This document shows positions 1 through 14,482 of a DNA stretch of 64,000 nt, piece after piece; the first letter of the stretch is position 1, and the number at the start of each line of letters is the position of its first letter. Position numbers and translations under genes: made by a program. The notes under the pieces are model-generated. The model ran no database searches. It saw only the letters and a program-made list of their open reading frames with translations, and had not been told where the DNA came from. The stretch comes from CAWBLP01 sp963721065 (GTDB lineage: Bacteria; Pseudomonadota; Alphaproteobacteria; Acetobacterales; Acetobacteraceae): contig CAVRHO010000002.1 in NCBI GenBank assembly GCA_963721065.1, forward strand, positions 1,373,539 to 1,437,538. Reading direction: 5' to 3'.

Positions 1-1568
1 GGTGTGCCGGCGGCGAAGAATACGGTGGCCAGCAGGGCCCGTCGCACCAGCGCCCGTGTGGCAAGGATATCCGGGTTCTGCGTGGGGCCTTCCACGCCCC
101 AGTTGGACGAGCAGTTGTCGGGGTGGCCGTCGCGGTTGCCCTCGCCGTTCGCCTCATTGTGCTTGCGGGCATAGGACACGGTGTCGGCCAGGGTGAAGCC
201 GTCGTGGCAGGCGGCGAAATTGACCGAGGCCCAGGTGCGGCGCCCCTGCCAGTCGAACAGGTCGGCGGAGCCGGACAGGCGGGCGGCCAACTCCGGCCGC
301 TGGCCGGGATCACCGCGCCAGAAGCGGCGGATGCTGTCGCGGAACCGATCGTTCCATTCGGCGAAGCCGGGTGGGAAGGCGCCCAGGTTGTAGCCGCCCG
401 GCCCGATGTCCCAGGGCTCAGCGATCAGCTTCACCCGGCCCAGCACGGGGTCCTGCCGAATCGCGTCCAGCAGCCCGGCGCTGGGATCGAAGCCGCTGCG
501 CTCCCGCCCCAGCGTGGTGGCGAGGTCGAAGCGGAAGCCGTCCACGTGATAGCTGTTGACCCAGTGGCGCAGGCTGTCGGTGACCATCTGCAGCACGCGC
601 GGATGGGACAGGTTCACGGTATTGCCGGTGCCGGTGTCGTTCACCGGGCGGCGCGGGTCCTGTGCTTCCAGCCAGTAGTAGCTGGCGTTGTCCAGGCCGC
701 GGAAGGACAGGGTGGGGCCGGTCGCGTCGCCCTCGGCGGTGTGGTTGTAAACGACATCGAGGATCACCTCGATCCCGGCCGCATGCAGGCGGCGGATCGC
801 CACCCGCAACTCGTTGGGCGTGGTGTTGGAGATGTAGGATGGCTCGGGTGCGAAGAACGCGAGCGTGTTGTAGCCCCAGTAGTTGCGCAGCCCGCGTTGC
901 AGCAGCGCGCGGTCCTGCACGAAGGCGTGGATCGGCAGCAGTTCGATCGCGGTAATGCCCAGGCGACGGAGGTGGTCGATCACCGTGGGATGGCCGAGCG
1001 CGGCGAAGGTGCCGCGTTCCGGCTTGATCACGTCCTGGCGGAGCATGGTCAGGCCGCGGACATGCGCCTCATAGATCACCGTGTCGGACCACGGGATGTC
1101 CGGCGGCCGGTCGTCGCCCCAGTTGAACGAGTCGTCGGTGACCACGCCCTTCGGCATGCCCGGCGCGCTGTCGCGGCGGTCGAAGGACAGGTCGGCGCGG
1201 GGGGAGTTCATCCGGTAGCCGAAAAGCGCGTCCGTCCAGTGCAGCGCGCCGTGAAGCGCGCGGGCGTACGGGTCGAGCAGCAGCTTGTTGGGGTTGAACC
1301 GGTGGCCGCGCTGCGGGTCGTAGGGACCGAAGGCGCGGTAACCGTAGAGCAGGCCGGCCGGGGCGTTGGGCAGGTAGCCGTGCCAGATCTCGTCGGTGTA
1401 CTCGGGCATCGTGTAGCGGGCGATCTCGTGCCGGCCGGAGGACTCGAAGATGCACAGGTCCATGCGTTCGGCGTTGGCGGAGAACACCGCGAAGTTCACC
1501 CCCAACCCGTCCCAGGTGGCCCCGAGCGGGTAGGGCCGGCCGGGTTGTAGCGTCTCGGGCAGGCGCAT
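1..1568 (-). CDS. glgX: Glycogen debranching enzyme GlgX (partial, C-terminus off the left edge)
   Basis: GH13 isoamylase-type enzyme that cleaves alpha-1,6 branch points of glycogen or maltodextrin in the cytoplasm. The ATG is at 1568-1566, and about 522 codons run off the window with no stop; family members are near 700 residues. The N-terminal CBM48-like segment contains 'PLGATWDGLGVNFAVFSANA'. The GH13 catalytic residues are visible: nucleophile Asp in VDGFRFDLATTLG (near residue 348), acid Glu in LIAEPWDIG (near 384) and the third Asp in ACHDGFTLAD (near 453). It is the last gene seen of the glgE-treS-glgB-glgX series, 203 bp after glgB, so it may also have its own start of transcription. 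The family assignment is firm; only the C-terminus is unseen. Confidence 0.93.
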   Translation of the reverse strand, partial: MRLPETLQPGRPYPLGATWDGLGVNFAVFSANAERMDLCIFESSGRHEIARYTMPEYTDEIWHGYLPNAPAGLLYGYRAFGPYDPQRGHRFNPNKLLLDPYARALHGALHWTDALFGYRMNSPRADLSFDRRDSAPGMPKGVVTDDSFNWGDDRPPDIPWSDTVIYEAHVRGLTMLRQDVIKPERGTFAALGHPTVIDHLRRLGITAIELLPIHAFVQDRALLQRGLRNYWGYNTLAFFAPEPSYISNTTPNELRVAIRRLHAAGIEVILDVVYNHTAEGDATGPTLSFRGLDNASYYWLEAQDPRRPVNDTGTGNTVNLSHPRVLQMVTDSLRHWVNSYHVDGFRFDLATTLGRERSGFDPSAGLLDAIRQDPVLGRVKLIAEPWDIGPGGYNLGAFPPGFAEWNDRFRDSIRRFWRGDPGQRPELAARLSGSADLFDWQGRRTWASVNFAACHDGFTLADTVSYARKHNEANGEGNRDGHPDNCSSNWGVEGPTQNPDILATRALVRRALLATVFFAAGT

Positions 1569-1771
1569 GGGTCAGGCGGGGTGAAGGGAAGGGAACGCGG
1601 CGGAAGATCCAGGACCGGCGCCGATAACTGCGAACAGCGCGCCCCCTCCCGTTGCGGGGTGGGGGCCGGGGTGGTGTGCGTGAGGCCCGAACGCGCCATC
1701 CCCCTCCCACAGGGGGAGGGGGCGTTCCGAAGTGCTGCCTGTTCTGTCGCGTTTCCCCACCCCGGCTTGCG
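1569..1771. other. glgB-glgX spacer with G/C-rich hairpin
   Basis: The 203-bp gap holds a C-run/G-run inverted repeat around 1700-1722 (CCCCTCCC...GGGAGGGGG). A similar CCCTCCC/GGGGTGGGGG pairing lies around 1645-1675. It may act as a transcript-stabilising or attenuating hairpin between glgB and glgX. No gene is seen in it. Confidence 0.4.
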
Positions 1772-3980
1772 TCACGATCCCTCTTCCTCCGGCACCAGGT
1801 ACAGCGTGGACAGCGGCGGCAGTGTCAGTTCCAGTGACTGCGCCTCACCATGGCGCTGCAGCGGGACGCATTCCACGACTCCGCCATTGCCCATGTTCGA
1901 CCCGCTATATATTTCGGCATCGGAGTTAAGCAATTCTTTCCATCGCCCCGGCCGCGGCACGCCGATCGCGTAGCCTTCCCGCGGCACCGGGGTGAGGTTG
2001 CAGACCACCAGCACCGGCCGCACCTCGTCATTGCCGTAGCGCAGGAAGGCGAAGACCGAGTTGGTGGCGTCGTCGCCGATCACCCAGCGGAAGCCGGTGG
2101 AGACCGCATCGCGCTGGTGCAGCGCCGGCTCCTGCGCATAGATGGTGTTCAGGTCGCGCAGCAGCCGCTGCACGCCGCGGTGGCGCGGGACATTCAGCAG
2201 ATCCCAGTCGAGCTGCGCGTCATGGCTCCATTCCCGCCACTGGGCGATCTCGCCGCCCATGAACAGCAGCTTCTTGCCGGGATGGCTCCACATGAAACCG
2301 AAATAGGCGCGCAGATTGGCGAACTTCTGCCACTCGTCGCCGGGCATCTTGTCGATCAGCGACTTCTTTCCGTACACCACCTCATCATGCGACAGCGGCA
2401 GCACGAAGTTTTCCGAGAAGGCGTAGATCAGCCCGAACGTCATCTCGTTGTGGTGCCAGCGGCGGTGGATCGGGTTCTCCTCCATGTAGTGGAGCGTGTC
2501 GTGCATCCAGCCCATGTTCCACTTGAAACTGAATCCCAGCCCGCCTTCGTTGATCGGCCGTGATACGCCCGGCCAGGCGGTGGATTCCTCCGCCACGGTG
2601 ATCGCCCCCGGCGCCCGTTCGTGCACCACGGCGTTGAAGTGGCGCAGGAAGCCGATCGCTTCCAGGTTCTCGCGCCCACCGTAGATGTTGGGGATCCACT
2701 CGCCCTGCTTGCGGCTGTAGTCGCGGTACAGCATGGAGGCGACCGCATCGACGCGCAGCCCATCGACGTGGAAATGCTCCAGCCAGTGGATGCCGCTGGC
2801 GATCAGGAAGCCCTGCACCTCGCGCCGGCCGAAATTGTAGATGTAGGTGTTCCAGTCGTGGTGGAAGCCTTCGCGCGGATCTTCGTGCTCATACAGCGCG
2901 GTGCCGTCGAACCGGGCCAGGCCGTGGGCGTCGGTGGGGAAGTGCGCCGGCACCCAATCGACGATCACGCCGATGCCGGCCTGGTGACAGGCATCGACGA
3001 AGCGGCAGAACCCCTCGATCGGGCCAAAGCGACCGGACGGGGCGAACAGGCCCAGCGGCTGGTAGCCCCAGGAGCCGCCGAACGGGTGTTCGGCGACGGG
3101 CATCAGCTCCACATGGGTGAAGCCCATTTCCGCGACATAGGGGACCAGGCGGCCGATCAACTGGTCCCAGTCGGGCTCCTTGCCGCCTTCTGTCCGAAAC
3201 CAGGACCCGGCGTGAACCTCATAGACCGACAACGGGGCATCCGCGGCCTGGCGGCGTTCGCGCTCGTGCATCCACTCGGTGTCGTGCCAGACATAGGGCT
3301 TGCGTATCCGCCACGATGGAGGCTGTCGCCGGCGGGCGCCTCGGTGGCGCGGGCCAGCGGGTCCGCCTTGTCCGGCAGGCGGTTGCCGTCGGGGCCGATC
3401 AGCGCGAACTTGTAGCGCGTGCCGGGCTCCAGGCGCGGGATGAACAGCTCCCACACGCCGGAGGGAAAGCGCAGCCGCATCGGATGGCGGCGCGGGTCCC
3501 AGGTGTTGAAGTCGCCGACCACCGACGCGGCCCGCGCATTCGGCGCCCAGATCGCGAAGCGCACACCGCTGACACCGTCCACCGTGGTCGGCACGGCGCC
3601 AAGTGTGAAGGCCAGCTCGAACAGCCGGCCTTCGTTGAACAGATGCAGGTCGTCATCGCTGAGCAGCAACTGGGTGAAGGCGTAGGGGTCCTCGGTTTCC
3701 TGTTCCGCACCCGGCCAGGCGATGCGCAGGCGATAGGCGTCGCCGGAGCTGACGCGGCCGACGAACAGCCCTTCCGGCTGCATCGGCATCAGCGTGCCCA
3801 GCGAGCGCCCGTCACTGCGTGCAACGACGTCCACGCCGCGGGCGCCGGGCAGATACGCCCGCACCACCCGGCCGCCCGCCGTGTCATGCGGGCCGAGCAC
3901 ACCGTACGGATCATGCAGTGCACCGTTGGCAAGCTGCCAGGCGGTGTCGGCGGAAACGCCCTGGAGTTCTACGACATCAT

Positions 3981-3984
<4 letters not shown>
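1772..3984 (-). CDS. glgB: 1,4-alpha-glucan branching enzyme GlgB (reading frame broken near 3305-3345)
   Basis: Creates alpha-1,6 branches in the glucan made by GlgE. It starts with GTG at 3984-3982, overlapping the treS stop by 4 bases (GTGA), so the two are translationally coupled. The N-terminal part (3984 to about 3345) carries the GlgB N-domain and CBM48 (GVRFAIWAPNARAASVVGDF). The GH13 part (about 3304 to 1772) carries GLRVDAVASML (nucleophile Asp), AEESTAWPG (Glu) and LSHDEVVYGKK (Asp). The two parts lie in different frames. In the third frame a short stretch between them reads ATASIVAD, matching the conserved family linker, so two extra single bases (one near 3330-3345, one near 3305) explain the shift better than one event. 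Corrected length is about 736 residues, normal for the family. I read it as a functional gene with sequence errors, though real inactivation is possible. Confidence 0.88.
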
Positions 3985-7267
<3,283 letters not shown>

Positions 7268-7268
<1 letters not shown>

Positions 7269-10200
7269 CAATATGCTCCAGGTGGCGTCAGTTGCCAGAT
7301 CGAGAATGGCAGTTCGGCGGGGTCGAGCGTAATGTACTGGTTCTTGCCGTACCAGGTGAAGCGGTGGCCGCGCATCAGATCGACGACGTTCAATGCGCCA
7401 TCGTCCGGCTGGCCGAATTCCCACAGCGGGATCTCGATCGTTGCACCCTGTGGGACATATGGATCGAGGCTGACCGCAACAAGGATGATCTCCGGGCTGC
7501 CGGGCCGGCGCTTGCCGTACAGCAGCACATGGTCGTTGGATGCGTTATGGAACGTTACGCCCAGATGCGTCTGCAACGCCGGATGCGCGCGGCGGATGTG
7601 GTTCAGCGCGGTGATCTCGGCCACGATGTTGCCGGGCGCGTTGAAGTCGCGCACGCGGATCTCGTATTTCTCGGCATCGAGATATTCCTCGCGGCCGGGC
7701 AGCGGCGCCGATTCGCAGATTTCGAACCCGGAATACATGCCCCACAGGCCGGACAGCGTGGTGGCCAGCGCGGCGCGGATCAGGAAGCCCGGCCGGCCGG
7801 AGGTCTGCAACGGGATCGGATTGATGTCCGGCGTGTTGACGAAGAAATTGGGCCGGAAGAAGTCGCGCACCGGCACCGCATTCAGCTCGGTCAGGTACTC
7901 GGTCAGCTCCGCCTTCGTGTTGCGCCAGGTGAAATAGGTGTAGGACTGGCTGAACCCTTCCTTGGCCAGCCGGTACATCACCTTCGGCCGGGTGAAGGCT
8001 TCCGCCAGGAACAGCGCGTCCGGATGGCGGTCGCGGATATCGCCGATCATCCAGCGCCAGAACGGCATCGGCTTGGTGTGCGGATTGTCCACCCGGAAGA
8101 TGCGCACGCCCTGGTCGCACCAGAACTGCACCACGTCGCGCAACGCGAGCCACAGCGACGGCACCGCGGATTCGGCATAGAAGTCCGGGTTGACGATGTC
8201 CTCATACTTCTTCGGCGGATTTTCCGCGTAGCGCATCGATCCGTCGGGCCGCCAGCGGAACCAGTCCGGATGCTGTTTCAGCCAGGGATGGTCCGGCGAG
8301 CACTGGATGGCGAAGTCGATGGCGATCTCCAGCCCGTGCTCCTTCGCCGCGGCGACCAGGCGACGGAAATCCTCCAGCGTGCCGAGCTGCGGGTGCACGG
8401 CGTCGTGGCCGCCTTCGGGGCCGCCGATGGCGTAGGGGCTGCCGACATCGCCCGGTTCGGCGCGCAGGCTGTTGTTGCGGCCCTTGCGGTTGGTGGTGCC
8501 GATCGGGTGGATCGGCGGGAAATACAGCACGTCGAAGCCCATCGCCCGGATCGCCGGCAGGCGGCCGATCACGTCGTTGAACGTGCCGTGCCGCGCGGGA
8601 TCGTCGGTGACCGAGCGGGGGAACAACTCATACCAACTGGCGAACATCGCCTGCGGCCGGTCGGCGTCCAGCCGCAACGGTGCGTGCCAGCAGGAGAAGG
8701 CGTGTGGATCGACCGCGTGCATCGCAGCCAGCGTGGCATCGGACAGCAGCAGGTCCACCCGGCGCTCGTCGTCGGCGGCGGCCATGTCGTCCAGGATGCG
8801 GCGCAGCGCCTCGCGTTCCATGCCGGACGCCCGGTCCGCCGCGCGGGCGATCATCTGGCGGCCTTCCTCGATCTCCAGCGTGACGTTCTGGCCGGCGGCG
8901 TGCTTGGCGTGCAGGTCGTGGCGGAACGTGCCCCATACGTCCCACCAGGCTTCCACGGTGTAGAAGTGCGGGCCGACGCGCTCGGGGGTGAAGCGGGCCT
9001 CCCACCGGTCGTTGACCACCAGGCGCATGGGCACGCGGCGCCATTCCGCTTCGTCCGCCGGGCGCCACAGCAGGGCGGCGGCGAGCACCTCGTGCCCGTC
9101 GGCAACGATGTCGGCGGCCACGGTCACCGTGTCGCCCACCACGCGCTTCACCGCGTAGTCGCCGTCGGGGATGGCCGGCGCGATCCCCTCGATGGCGATG
9201 CGGGTCGCCTCCATGTGGTCGCGTTCCACCGGGCCGGCCGGCAAGGCGTGGGCGATGTCGGGGGCGCGGCCGTAGATCAGCACCCGCACCTCGCCCGGGG
9301 TCAGCGGCGCGGCGGGATCGTCATCGCCGACCAACGGGCGGGGGGAGGCCAGCGGCGTGCCGGCCTGCGGCGGCAGGGGCGACAGCGGCAGCGGCACCGG
9401 GGCAGCGTGGCTCAGCGTGGGGTTGATCAGCACCAGCATGGCGCGGGTGGATTCCCGCGCGTCCGCCGCGGCGGTGCGCAGCAGGGCCGTGGCCGCGTCC
9501 GCCGGTGTGGTGAGGGGACGCAGCGCGCCCGCGATCGACAGGGTGGCGATGCGGTCCATCAGCGCATTGGCGGCGGCCACGTCTTCGCTGAGGTCGGCCG
9601 GGGCGTCCTGCCGCGCCTGCTCCAGGTCGGCCGGGGTCGCATGCGTCGCGTCGAAATTGTTGCGGGCGGCGAATTCGAACCCCATCGGCATGAACCATCC
9701 GTCGCCCATCGCGGCGCAGCGGTGCATGGCGTGGCGGTAGGCGGTCGGCAGGTCGGCCTGCGGGTCCAGCCGCGCGGCGAGCCGGTCGGCGAAGGACGGT
9801 TCCGGTGCGGCGAGCGCCGGGGCCACCGGCCGCAGCACCTCGATCTCGTCAAGCAGCCAGGAGTCGCGGCCGTTCCACCAGGCGGTGGAGGCACAGACCC
9901 GGTCGAAGCCCACGCCGGCGAGTTGGCCCAGCGCGCTGCGATCCACACCCGGTGTCCAGGCCAGCATCAGGCAGTCGGCCTTGACCGCGTGCACCGCCTC
10001 GATGATCCGCTGCCAGGCTGCGCGCGGCACGCGGGCCGGCTCCAGGCAGCGGAAGCCGACGATGCCGGCGGCCACCAGCCGAAGCAGCCGGTCCGACCAC
10101 CAGGCGATCAGCGCCTCCGCCGCCTGCGGGTCGCCGAAGCGCGCATGGCCGACCCCGAGCCGTTGCGGCCCCCGGCGCGGATCGGGCGGCCCGCCGCAGA

Positions 10201-10534
10201 ACCCGGTGCTGAACCAGTCCGGCTGGCGCTGGCGGATGACGGCGTCGCCGGCAACCTCGTCCAGCATGACGTCTAGCATCAACCGCAACCCGTGTTCGGC
10301 GGCCGAGCCGGCCAGGCGAGCCAGCCCGTCATCGGCGCTGCCGTCCCAGCCCAGGGCCGGGTGAAGCCGTTCATGGTCGGCGGTAACGAAAATGTCGCCG
10401 CTCTCGCCTGGGACGAAGGGCGGGGCGGTGCAGACGTGGTCGAAGCCCATGGCCTTGATTCGGGCGAAATGACCGGCCCAGTTGGTCCAGTTGCCTGCGA
10501 CCAGCGGATGCAGGTGGTAGATCTTCGGCGGCAT
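7268..10534 (-). CDS. glgE: Alpha-1,4-glucan:maltose-1-phosphate maltosyltransferase GlgE, long form with extra N-terminal amylase-like domain
   Basis: Transfers maltosyl units from maltose 1-phosphate to a growing alpha-1,4-glucan. ATG 10534-10532 is preceded by GGAGG. At 1088 residues it is about 400 longer than the classic GlgE (660-700). Residues from about 430 hold the GlgE N-domain and catalytic GH13 barrel: FRVDNPHTKPMPFW (nucleophile Asp near 816), LAEAFTRPKVM (Glu near 844), NTPDINPI (Asp near 903). The N-terminal 400 residues look like a second GH13-type barrel (start KIYHLHPLVAGNWTNWAGHF; MGFDHVCTAPPF). In its nucleophile strand (GFRCLEPARV) the expected Asp is Leu, so it is probably not catalytic. 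It is the first gene of the operon, with treS following in a TGATG overlap. Confidence 0.93.
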
Positions 10535-11053
10535 CCAGCCTCCAGCGCTCTGCTTGCGAGTGTGCGTCGGTGCGATAACGCACGAAAGGGTAGCAACGCG
10601 GATGTGACCCGTGGGTGCGGCGGGTATCGTAAGGAATCAAGTGGCGACCGTTCACTTGCCCGGGAGCCGGTCCGGAACGGCCTCTCCGGTGCGTTCCACA
10701 CACCCTGGAAACGGTCGCGCCACGCGCACCGCCCGGCACCGGTAATGCCGGGCTTGTCTTGCCGTGCAGTTGGGCCCGGCCCACCCTGCGCCGTGGCACA
10801 GGCTCAGCCCCCCGCTGCCGCAGCAACAGGATTTCGGCCGGTCATTGCGGGCTGGTTTCGCCCGACGTTCTGGACTGACTAGTTAAGCCGCATGCGGCGT
10901 CGCCGTCCAGCACTCCCGGGCCGATCCCGCGCCCGGCGTCATGACACCGGCGAGCGCACGCCGTAGCATCCGTCCGCCGCCAGGAAGGAGGGCTTGCATG
11001 AGCCCAGGACCCATGTCCCATCGCCCATCCGCCGCTGTCCCGGGCGCGCGGTC
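10535..11053. promoter_or_regulatory. Divergent intergenic region glgE / aroE-like gene
   Basis: 519 bases without a convincing gene separate two divergent units, so promoters for both the GlgE-pathway operon and the dehydrogenase should lie here. The only clear site is the glgE Shine-Dalgarno (GGAGG just upstream of 10534). Open frames in this stretch have no recognisable protein features. Confidence 0.45.
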
Positions 11054-11929
11054 GTGAGCGTCAGCCAACGCCCGTCCGTCCTGATCGGCCTGATCGGCAC
11101 GGGAATCCAGGCGTCCCGCGCGCCGGCGTTGCACCAGCATGAGGGCGACGCGCAGGGGCTGCGCCTGCTGTACCAGTTGATCGACCTGGCCCGCCTCGGC
11201 CAGGGGCCGGAGGCACTGCCGGACCTGCTGAGCGCGGCCGAACGCATGGGGTTTGCCGGGCTGAACATCACCCATCCGTGCAAACAGGCGGTGCTGCCGC
11301 ACCTGACCGAGCTGTCGGAGCATGCCGAGGCGCTGGGTGCGGTGAACACGGTGCTGCTGCGTGATGGAAAGCGGATCGGCCACAACACCGACTGGTCCGG
11401 CTTCGCCGCGGGGTTCCGCCGCACCATGAGCGATGCCCCGTGCCGGCACGTCGTGCAACTGGGCGCCGGCGGTGCCGGTTCGGCGGTGGCCTACGCGGCG
11501 ATGACGCTGGGGGTGGAGCGGCTGACCATCATCGATGTCGAACCGGAGCGGGCCCGCGGCGTCGCCCGGGCGCTGTGCGCGCGCTTCGGCGCCGGGCGGG
11601 CGGAGGCGGGCGAGGACGCGGCGCGGGCCGTGGCGACCGCGGACGGACTGGTCAACACCACACCCGTGGGCATGGAGAAATACCCCGGCCTGCCGTTGCC
11701 GGCCGGGCTGCTGCGTCGGTCGCTGTGGGTGGCGGACATCATCTATTTCCCGCTGGAAACCGCCCTGCTGCGGGAGGCCCGCCGACTTGGCTGCCGAACC
11801 CTGGATGGTGGTGGCATGGCGGTGTTCCAGGCGGTCGATGCGTTCCGGCTGTTCACCGGCCTGACGCCGGATGCGGACCGCATGTCGCGCGATTTCGCGG
11901 CGATGGGTGCGGCGGCACAGGCCGCCTGA
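11054..11929 (+). CDS. Shikimate/quinate 5-dehydrogenase family protein (AroE-like)
   Basis: NAD(P)-dependent dehydrogenase of the shikimate/quinate dehydrogenase family, about 291 residues from GTG 11054. The substrate-binding N-domain shows IGTGIQASRAPALHQ and LNITHPCKQAVLPHL (the active-site Lys of the family is in this motif), then GAVNTVL and HNTDWSGF. The nucleotide-binding domain has QLGAGGAGSAVAYA (GxGGxG Rossmann loop). NTTPVGMEKYPGLPLP and LDGGGMAVFQAVDAF close the fold. The 'SRAP' in place of the usual 'SxSP' and the 'MEKYPG' loop resemble the quinate/shikimate (YdiB- or RifI-like) branch more than housekeeping AroE, so I leave the symbol blank. An in-frame TTG at 10994 would add 20 unconvincing residues. 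Next to it are only the tRNA and recG. Confidence 0.85.
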   Translation: MSVSQRPSVLIGLIGTGIQASRAPALHQHEGDAQGLRLLYQLIDLARLGQGPEALPDLLSAAERMGFAGLNITHPCKQAVLPHLTELSEHAEALGAVNTVLLRDGKRIGHNTDWSGFAAGFRRTMSDAPCRHVVQLGAGGAGSAVAYAAMTLGVERLTIIDVEPERARGVARALCARFGAGRAEAGEDAARAVATADGLVNTTPVGMEKYPGLPLPAGLLRRSLWVADIIYFPLETALLREARRLGCRTLDGGGMAVFQAVDAFRLFTGLTPDADRMSRDFAAMGAAAQAA

Positions 11930-12111
11930 GCGGCGTCACGCGACCCTGCGTCAGCCTGGGTGGCATTGCCTGCTCCGACCATGACGCTGGTGGCGACGAC
12001 GCTGGTGGCGACGCCAGCGGCCACTGTCCGGTAGAGCCCGGTGTCCGGTAGAGCCCGGCGGGTGAGGATCAGGGGCAGGCCTTTGCGGGGGCTGCCGGAC
12101 GCGGCGATAGA

Positions 12112-12187
12112 TGGTGCCCAGGGGCGGAATCGAACCACCGACACTGCGATTTTCAGTCGCATGCTCTACCAACTGAGCTACCTGGGC
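12112..12187 (-). tRNA. tRNA-Phe (anticodon GAA)
   Basis: On the minus strand a full 76-nt cloverleaf can be folded. The acceptor arms are GCCCAGG/CCTGGGC, the D-stem is GCTC/GAGC, the anticodon stem TGCGA/TCGCA encloses loop CTGAAAA (anticodon GAA), and the T-arm has TTCGATT. The 3' CCA is encoded. Just 3' of it on the plus-strand side (11980-12060) are two small direct duplications (GACGCTGGTGGCGAC twice and a GTCCGGTAGAGCCCGG unit twice). Confidence 0.97.
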
Positions 12188-12409
12188 GAGGCGCGTCAGC
12201 GACAGGAGGGGTCGTAGCCGATGGCCGCCGGGCGATCAAGGCACCTCGAGGCCGCGACTGATCGAATCGCCCGCTTCGCAGCCGCTTGCCGGTCGTCCGG
12301 CCGCCGTCGCGGCCGTTCAGGCCCGTCCGCCGCGGCCCTGTGCGCGCCGCCGCTTGCCGCCCGGGGCCAAGCTGGGACAGAAGCGGGCGGCAACCATCGT
12401 AGTGTTTTC

Positions 12410-14482
12410 GTGTCCGACGACCCGCTTGCCCCGCTGTTCGAGCCGCTGACCAGCCTGAAGGGCGTCGGCCCCGCGCAGGCGAAGCTGATGGCGCGGGTCA
12501 CCGGCGGCGACCGGATCATAGACCTGCTGTTCCGCCTGCCCAATTCGTATGTGGACCGCCGCGCACAGCCGACCGTGGCGGAGGTTCGCCCCGGTTCGGT
12601 GGCAACCCTGGCGCTGGAACTGGTCCGCCACGAAACTCCGGCCAGCCCGCGCCAGCCGCATCGCCTGGTGGGGCGGGATGCCACCGGCTCCATCGACCTG
12701 CTGTATTTCAACCGCCCGCCGCCCCGGTTCGCGGTGATCGGCGGCACCTATCTGGTATCCGGCCAGGTCAACGCCTTCAACGGCCGCCGGCAGATCAATC
12801 CGCCCGAGCACCTGGTTCCGGCCGACCGCCCCAGCCGCTTTCCCTGGATCGATCCGGTCTGGCCGCTGACCGAGGGGCTGCGGAAGTGGCAGATCGCCCA
12901 GGCCATGACCCAGGCCCTGGCCCGCCTGCCGCCGTTTCCGGAATGGCACGATCCCGCCCTGCTGCGCCGCGAGCAATGGCCGGGCTTCGCCGAGGCCCTG
13001 CGCAGCCTTCAGGCCCCGCCCGAGCTGCCGGCCGGCACGCCCTTTCCGCAGCAGAAGCCGCGGGCGCGGCTCGCCTATGACGAATTCCTCGCCGGCCAGG
13101 TGGCGCTCGCCGTGGTGCGCGGTCGCGTGCGCGCGCGGCCCGGGCGGCCGCTGGTGGGCGATTCCCGTCTGCGCGACCAGGCGCTGGCCCGGTTCGGACA
13201 CGCACTGACCGGCGCGCAGCGCCAGGCGCTGGCGGAGATCGACTCCGACCTGGCCGCGCCGCACCGCATGCTGCGGTTGCTGCAGGGCGATGTCGGTTCC
13301 GGCAAGACGCTGGTGGCGCTGCTGGCCATGCTGCGCGCGGTGGAAGCCGGCGCCCAGGCGGCGCTGATGGCGCCTACCGAAGTGCTGGCGCGACAGCACC
13401 ACCGCACCCTGTCGCGGCTGTCGCCGGTGCCGGTCGCCCTGCTGACCGGGTCCATCAAGGGCCGCGAACGCGCCCGGCTGCTGCGCGGCCTGGCCTCCGG
13501 CGACCTGCCCCTGGCGGTGGGGACTCACGCGCTGTTCCAGGAGTTGGTGCAGTACCGCGACCTGGCCCTGGCGGTGATCGACGAGCAGCACCGGTTCGGC
13601 GTCGATCAGCGCCTGACCTTCGGCGGCAAGGGGGAGCGGACGGACGTGCTGGTGATGACTGCCACGCCGATCCCGCGCACCCTGCTGCTGACCCAGTGGG
13701 GGGAGATGGATGTCTCCCGCATCACCGAGAAACCGGCCGGACGCACCCCGATCCGCACCACGCTGCACTCCCTGGGGACGTTGCCCGACGTGCTGGAGGG
13801 TATCGCCCGCCAGGTGGAGCGCGGGGCGCAGGTGTACTGGGTGTGCCCGCTGGTGGCCGAGAGCGAGGCGGTGGACCTGGCCGCCGCCGAGGAGCGCTTC
13901 GCCGTGCTGCAGAAGCGTTTTGGCACCCGGGTCGGCCTGGCGCACGGCCAGCAGACGGCCGAACTGCGGGAGGCCGCGCTGGCCGGCTTCGCCCGGGGCG
14001 ATATCCGGCTGCTGGTGGCGACCACGGTGGTGGAGGTCGGCGTGGACGTGCCGCAGGCCAGCGTCATGGTGATCGAGCACGCCGAACGCTTCGGCCTGGC
14101 GCAACTGCACCAGTTGCGCGGCCGGGTGGGGCGCGGCGTCGCGGCATCGTTCTGCCTGCTGCTGCACGAGGACTGGGTGAATGACACCGCACGCCGGCGG
14201 CTGATGCTGCTGCGCGACACGGATGACGGTTTCCTGATCGCCGACGAGGATTTCCGCCTGCGCGGCGGCGGCGACCTGCTGGGCACGCGGCAGGCCGGCG
14301 CGCCCGGCTTCCGCCTGGCCGATCCGGTCGAGCATGAGGGGCTGCTGCACATGGCCCACCGCGACGCGATGCTGCTGCTGCAGCGCGATCCGAAGCTGGA
14401 GAGCGAGCGCGGCCGGGCGGTGCGGGTGCTGTTGCGGCTGTTCGAAAGGACTGCGGCGATGCGGACGCTGGCGTCCGGGTGA
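12410..14482 (+). CDS. recG: ATP-dependent DNA helicase RecG
   Basis: Branch-migration helicase that reverses stalled forks and processes Holliday junctions; 690 residues from GTG 12410 (VSDDPLAPLFEPLTSLKGVG). This N-terminus gives the normal alphaproteobacterial length, while the open frame continues upstream without homology. The N-terminal wedge/OB region (about 60-160, with VDRRAQPTVAEV) is followed by the helicase core: Walker A QGDVGSGKTLVAL (near 294), Walker B/DEAD-type VIDEQHRFGVDQR (near 390), motif III MTATPIPRTLL, and motifs V-VI ATTVVEVGVDVPQA and QLRGRVGRG. The TRG-like C-terminal part is present (DEDFRLRGGGDLLGTRQAG). No frame problem is seen over 2 kb. Confidence 0.96.
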   Translation: MSDDPLAPLFEPLTSLKGVGPAQAKLMARVTGGDRIIDLLFRLPNSYVDRRAQPTVAEVRPGSVATLALELVRHETPASPRQPHRLVGRDATGSIDLLYFNRPPPRFAVIGGTYLVSGQVNAFNGRRQINPPEHLVPADRPSRFPWIDPVWPLTEGLRKWQIAQAMTQALARLPPFPEWHDPALLRREQWPGFAEALRSLQAPPELPAGTPFPQQKPRARLAYDEFLAGQVALAVVRGRVRARPGRPLVGDSRLRDQALARFGHALTGAQRQALAEIDSDLAAPHRMLRLLQGDVGSGKTLVALLAMLRAVEAGAQAALMAPTEVLARQHHRTLSRLSPVPVALLTGSIKGRERARLLRGLASGDLPLAVGTHALFQELVQYRDLALAVIDEQHRFGVDQRLTFGGKGERTDVLVMTATPIPRTLLLTQWGEMDVSRITEKPAGRTPIRTTLHSLGTLPDVLEGIARQVERGAQVYWVCPLVAESEAVDLAAAEERFAVLQKRFGTRVGLAHGQQTAELREAALAGFARGDIRLLVATTVVEVGVDVPQASVMVIEHAERFGLAQLHQLRGRVGRGVAASFCLLLHEDWVNDTARRRLMLLRDTDDGFLIADEDFRLRGGGDLLGTRQAGAPGFRLADPVEHEGLLHMAHRDAMLLLQRDPKLESERGRAVRVLLRLFERTAAMRTLASG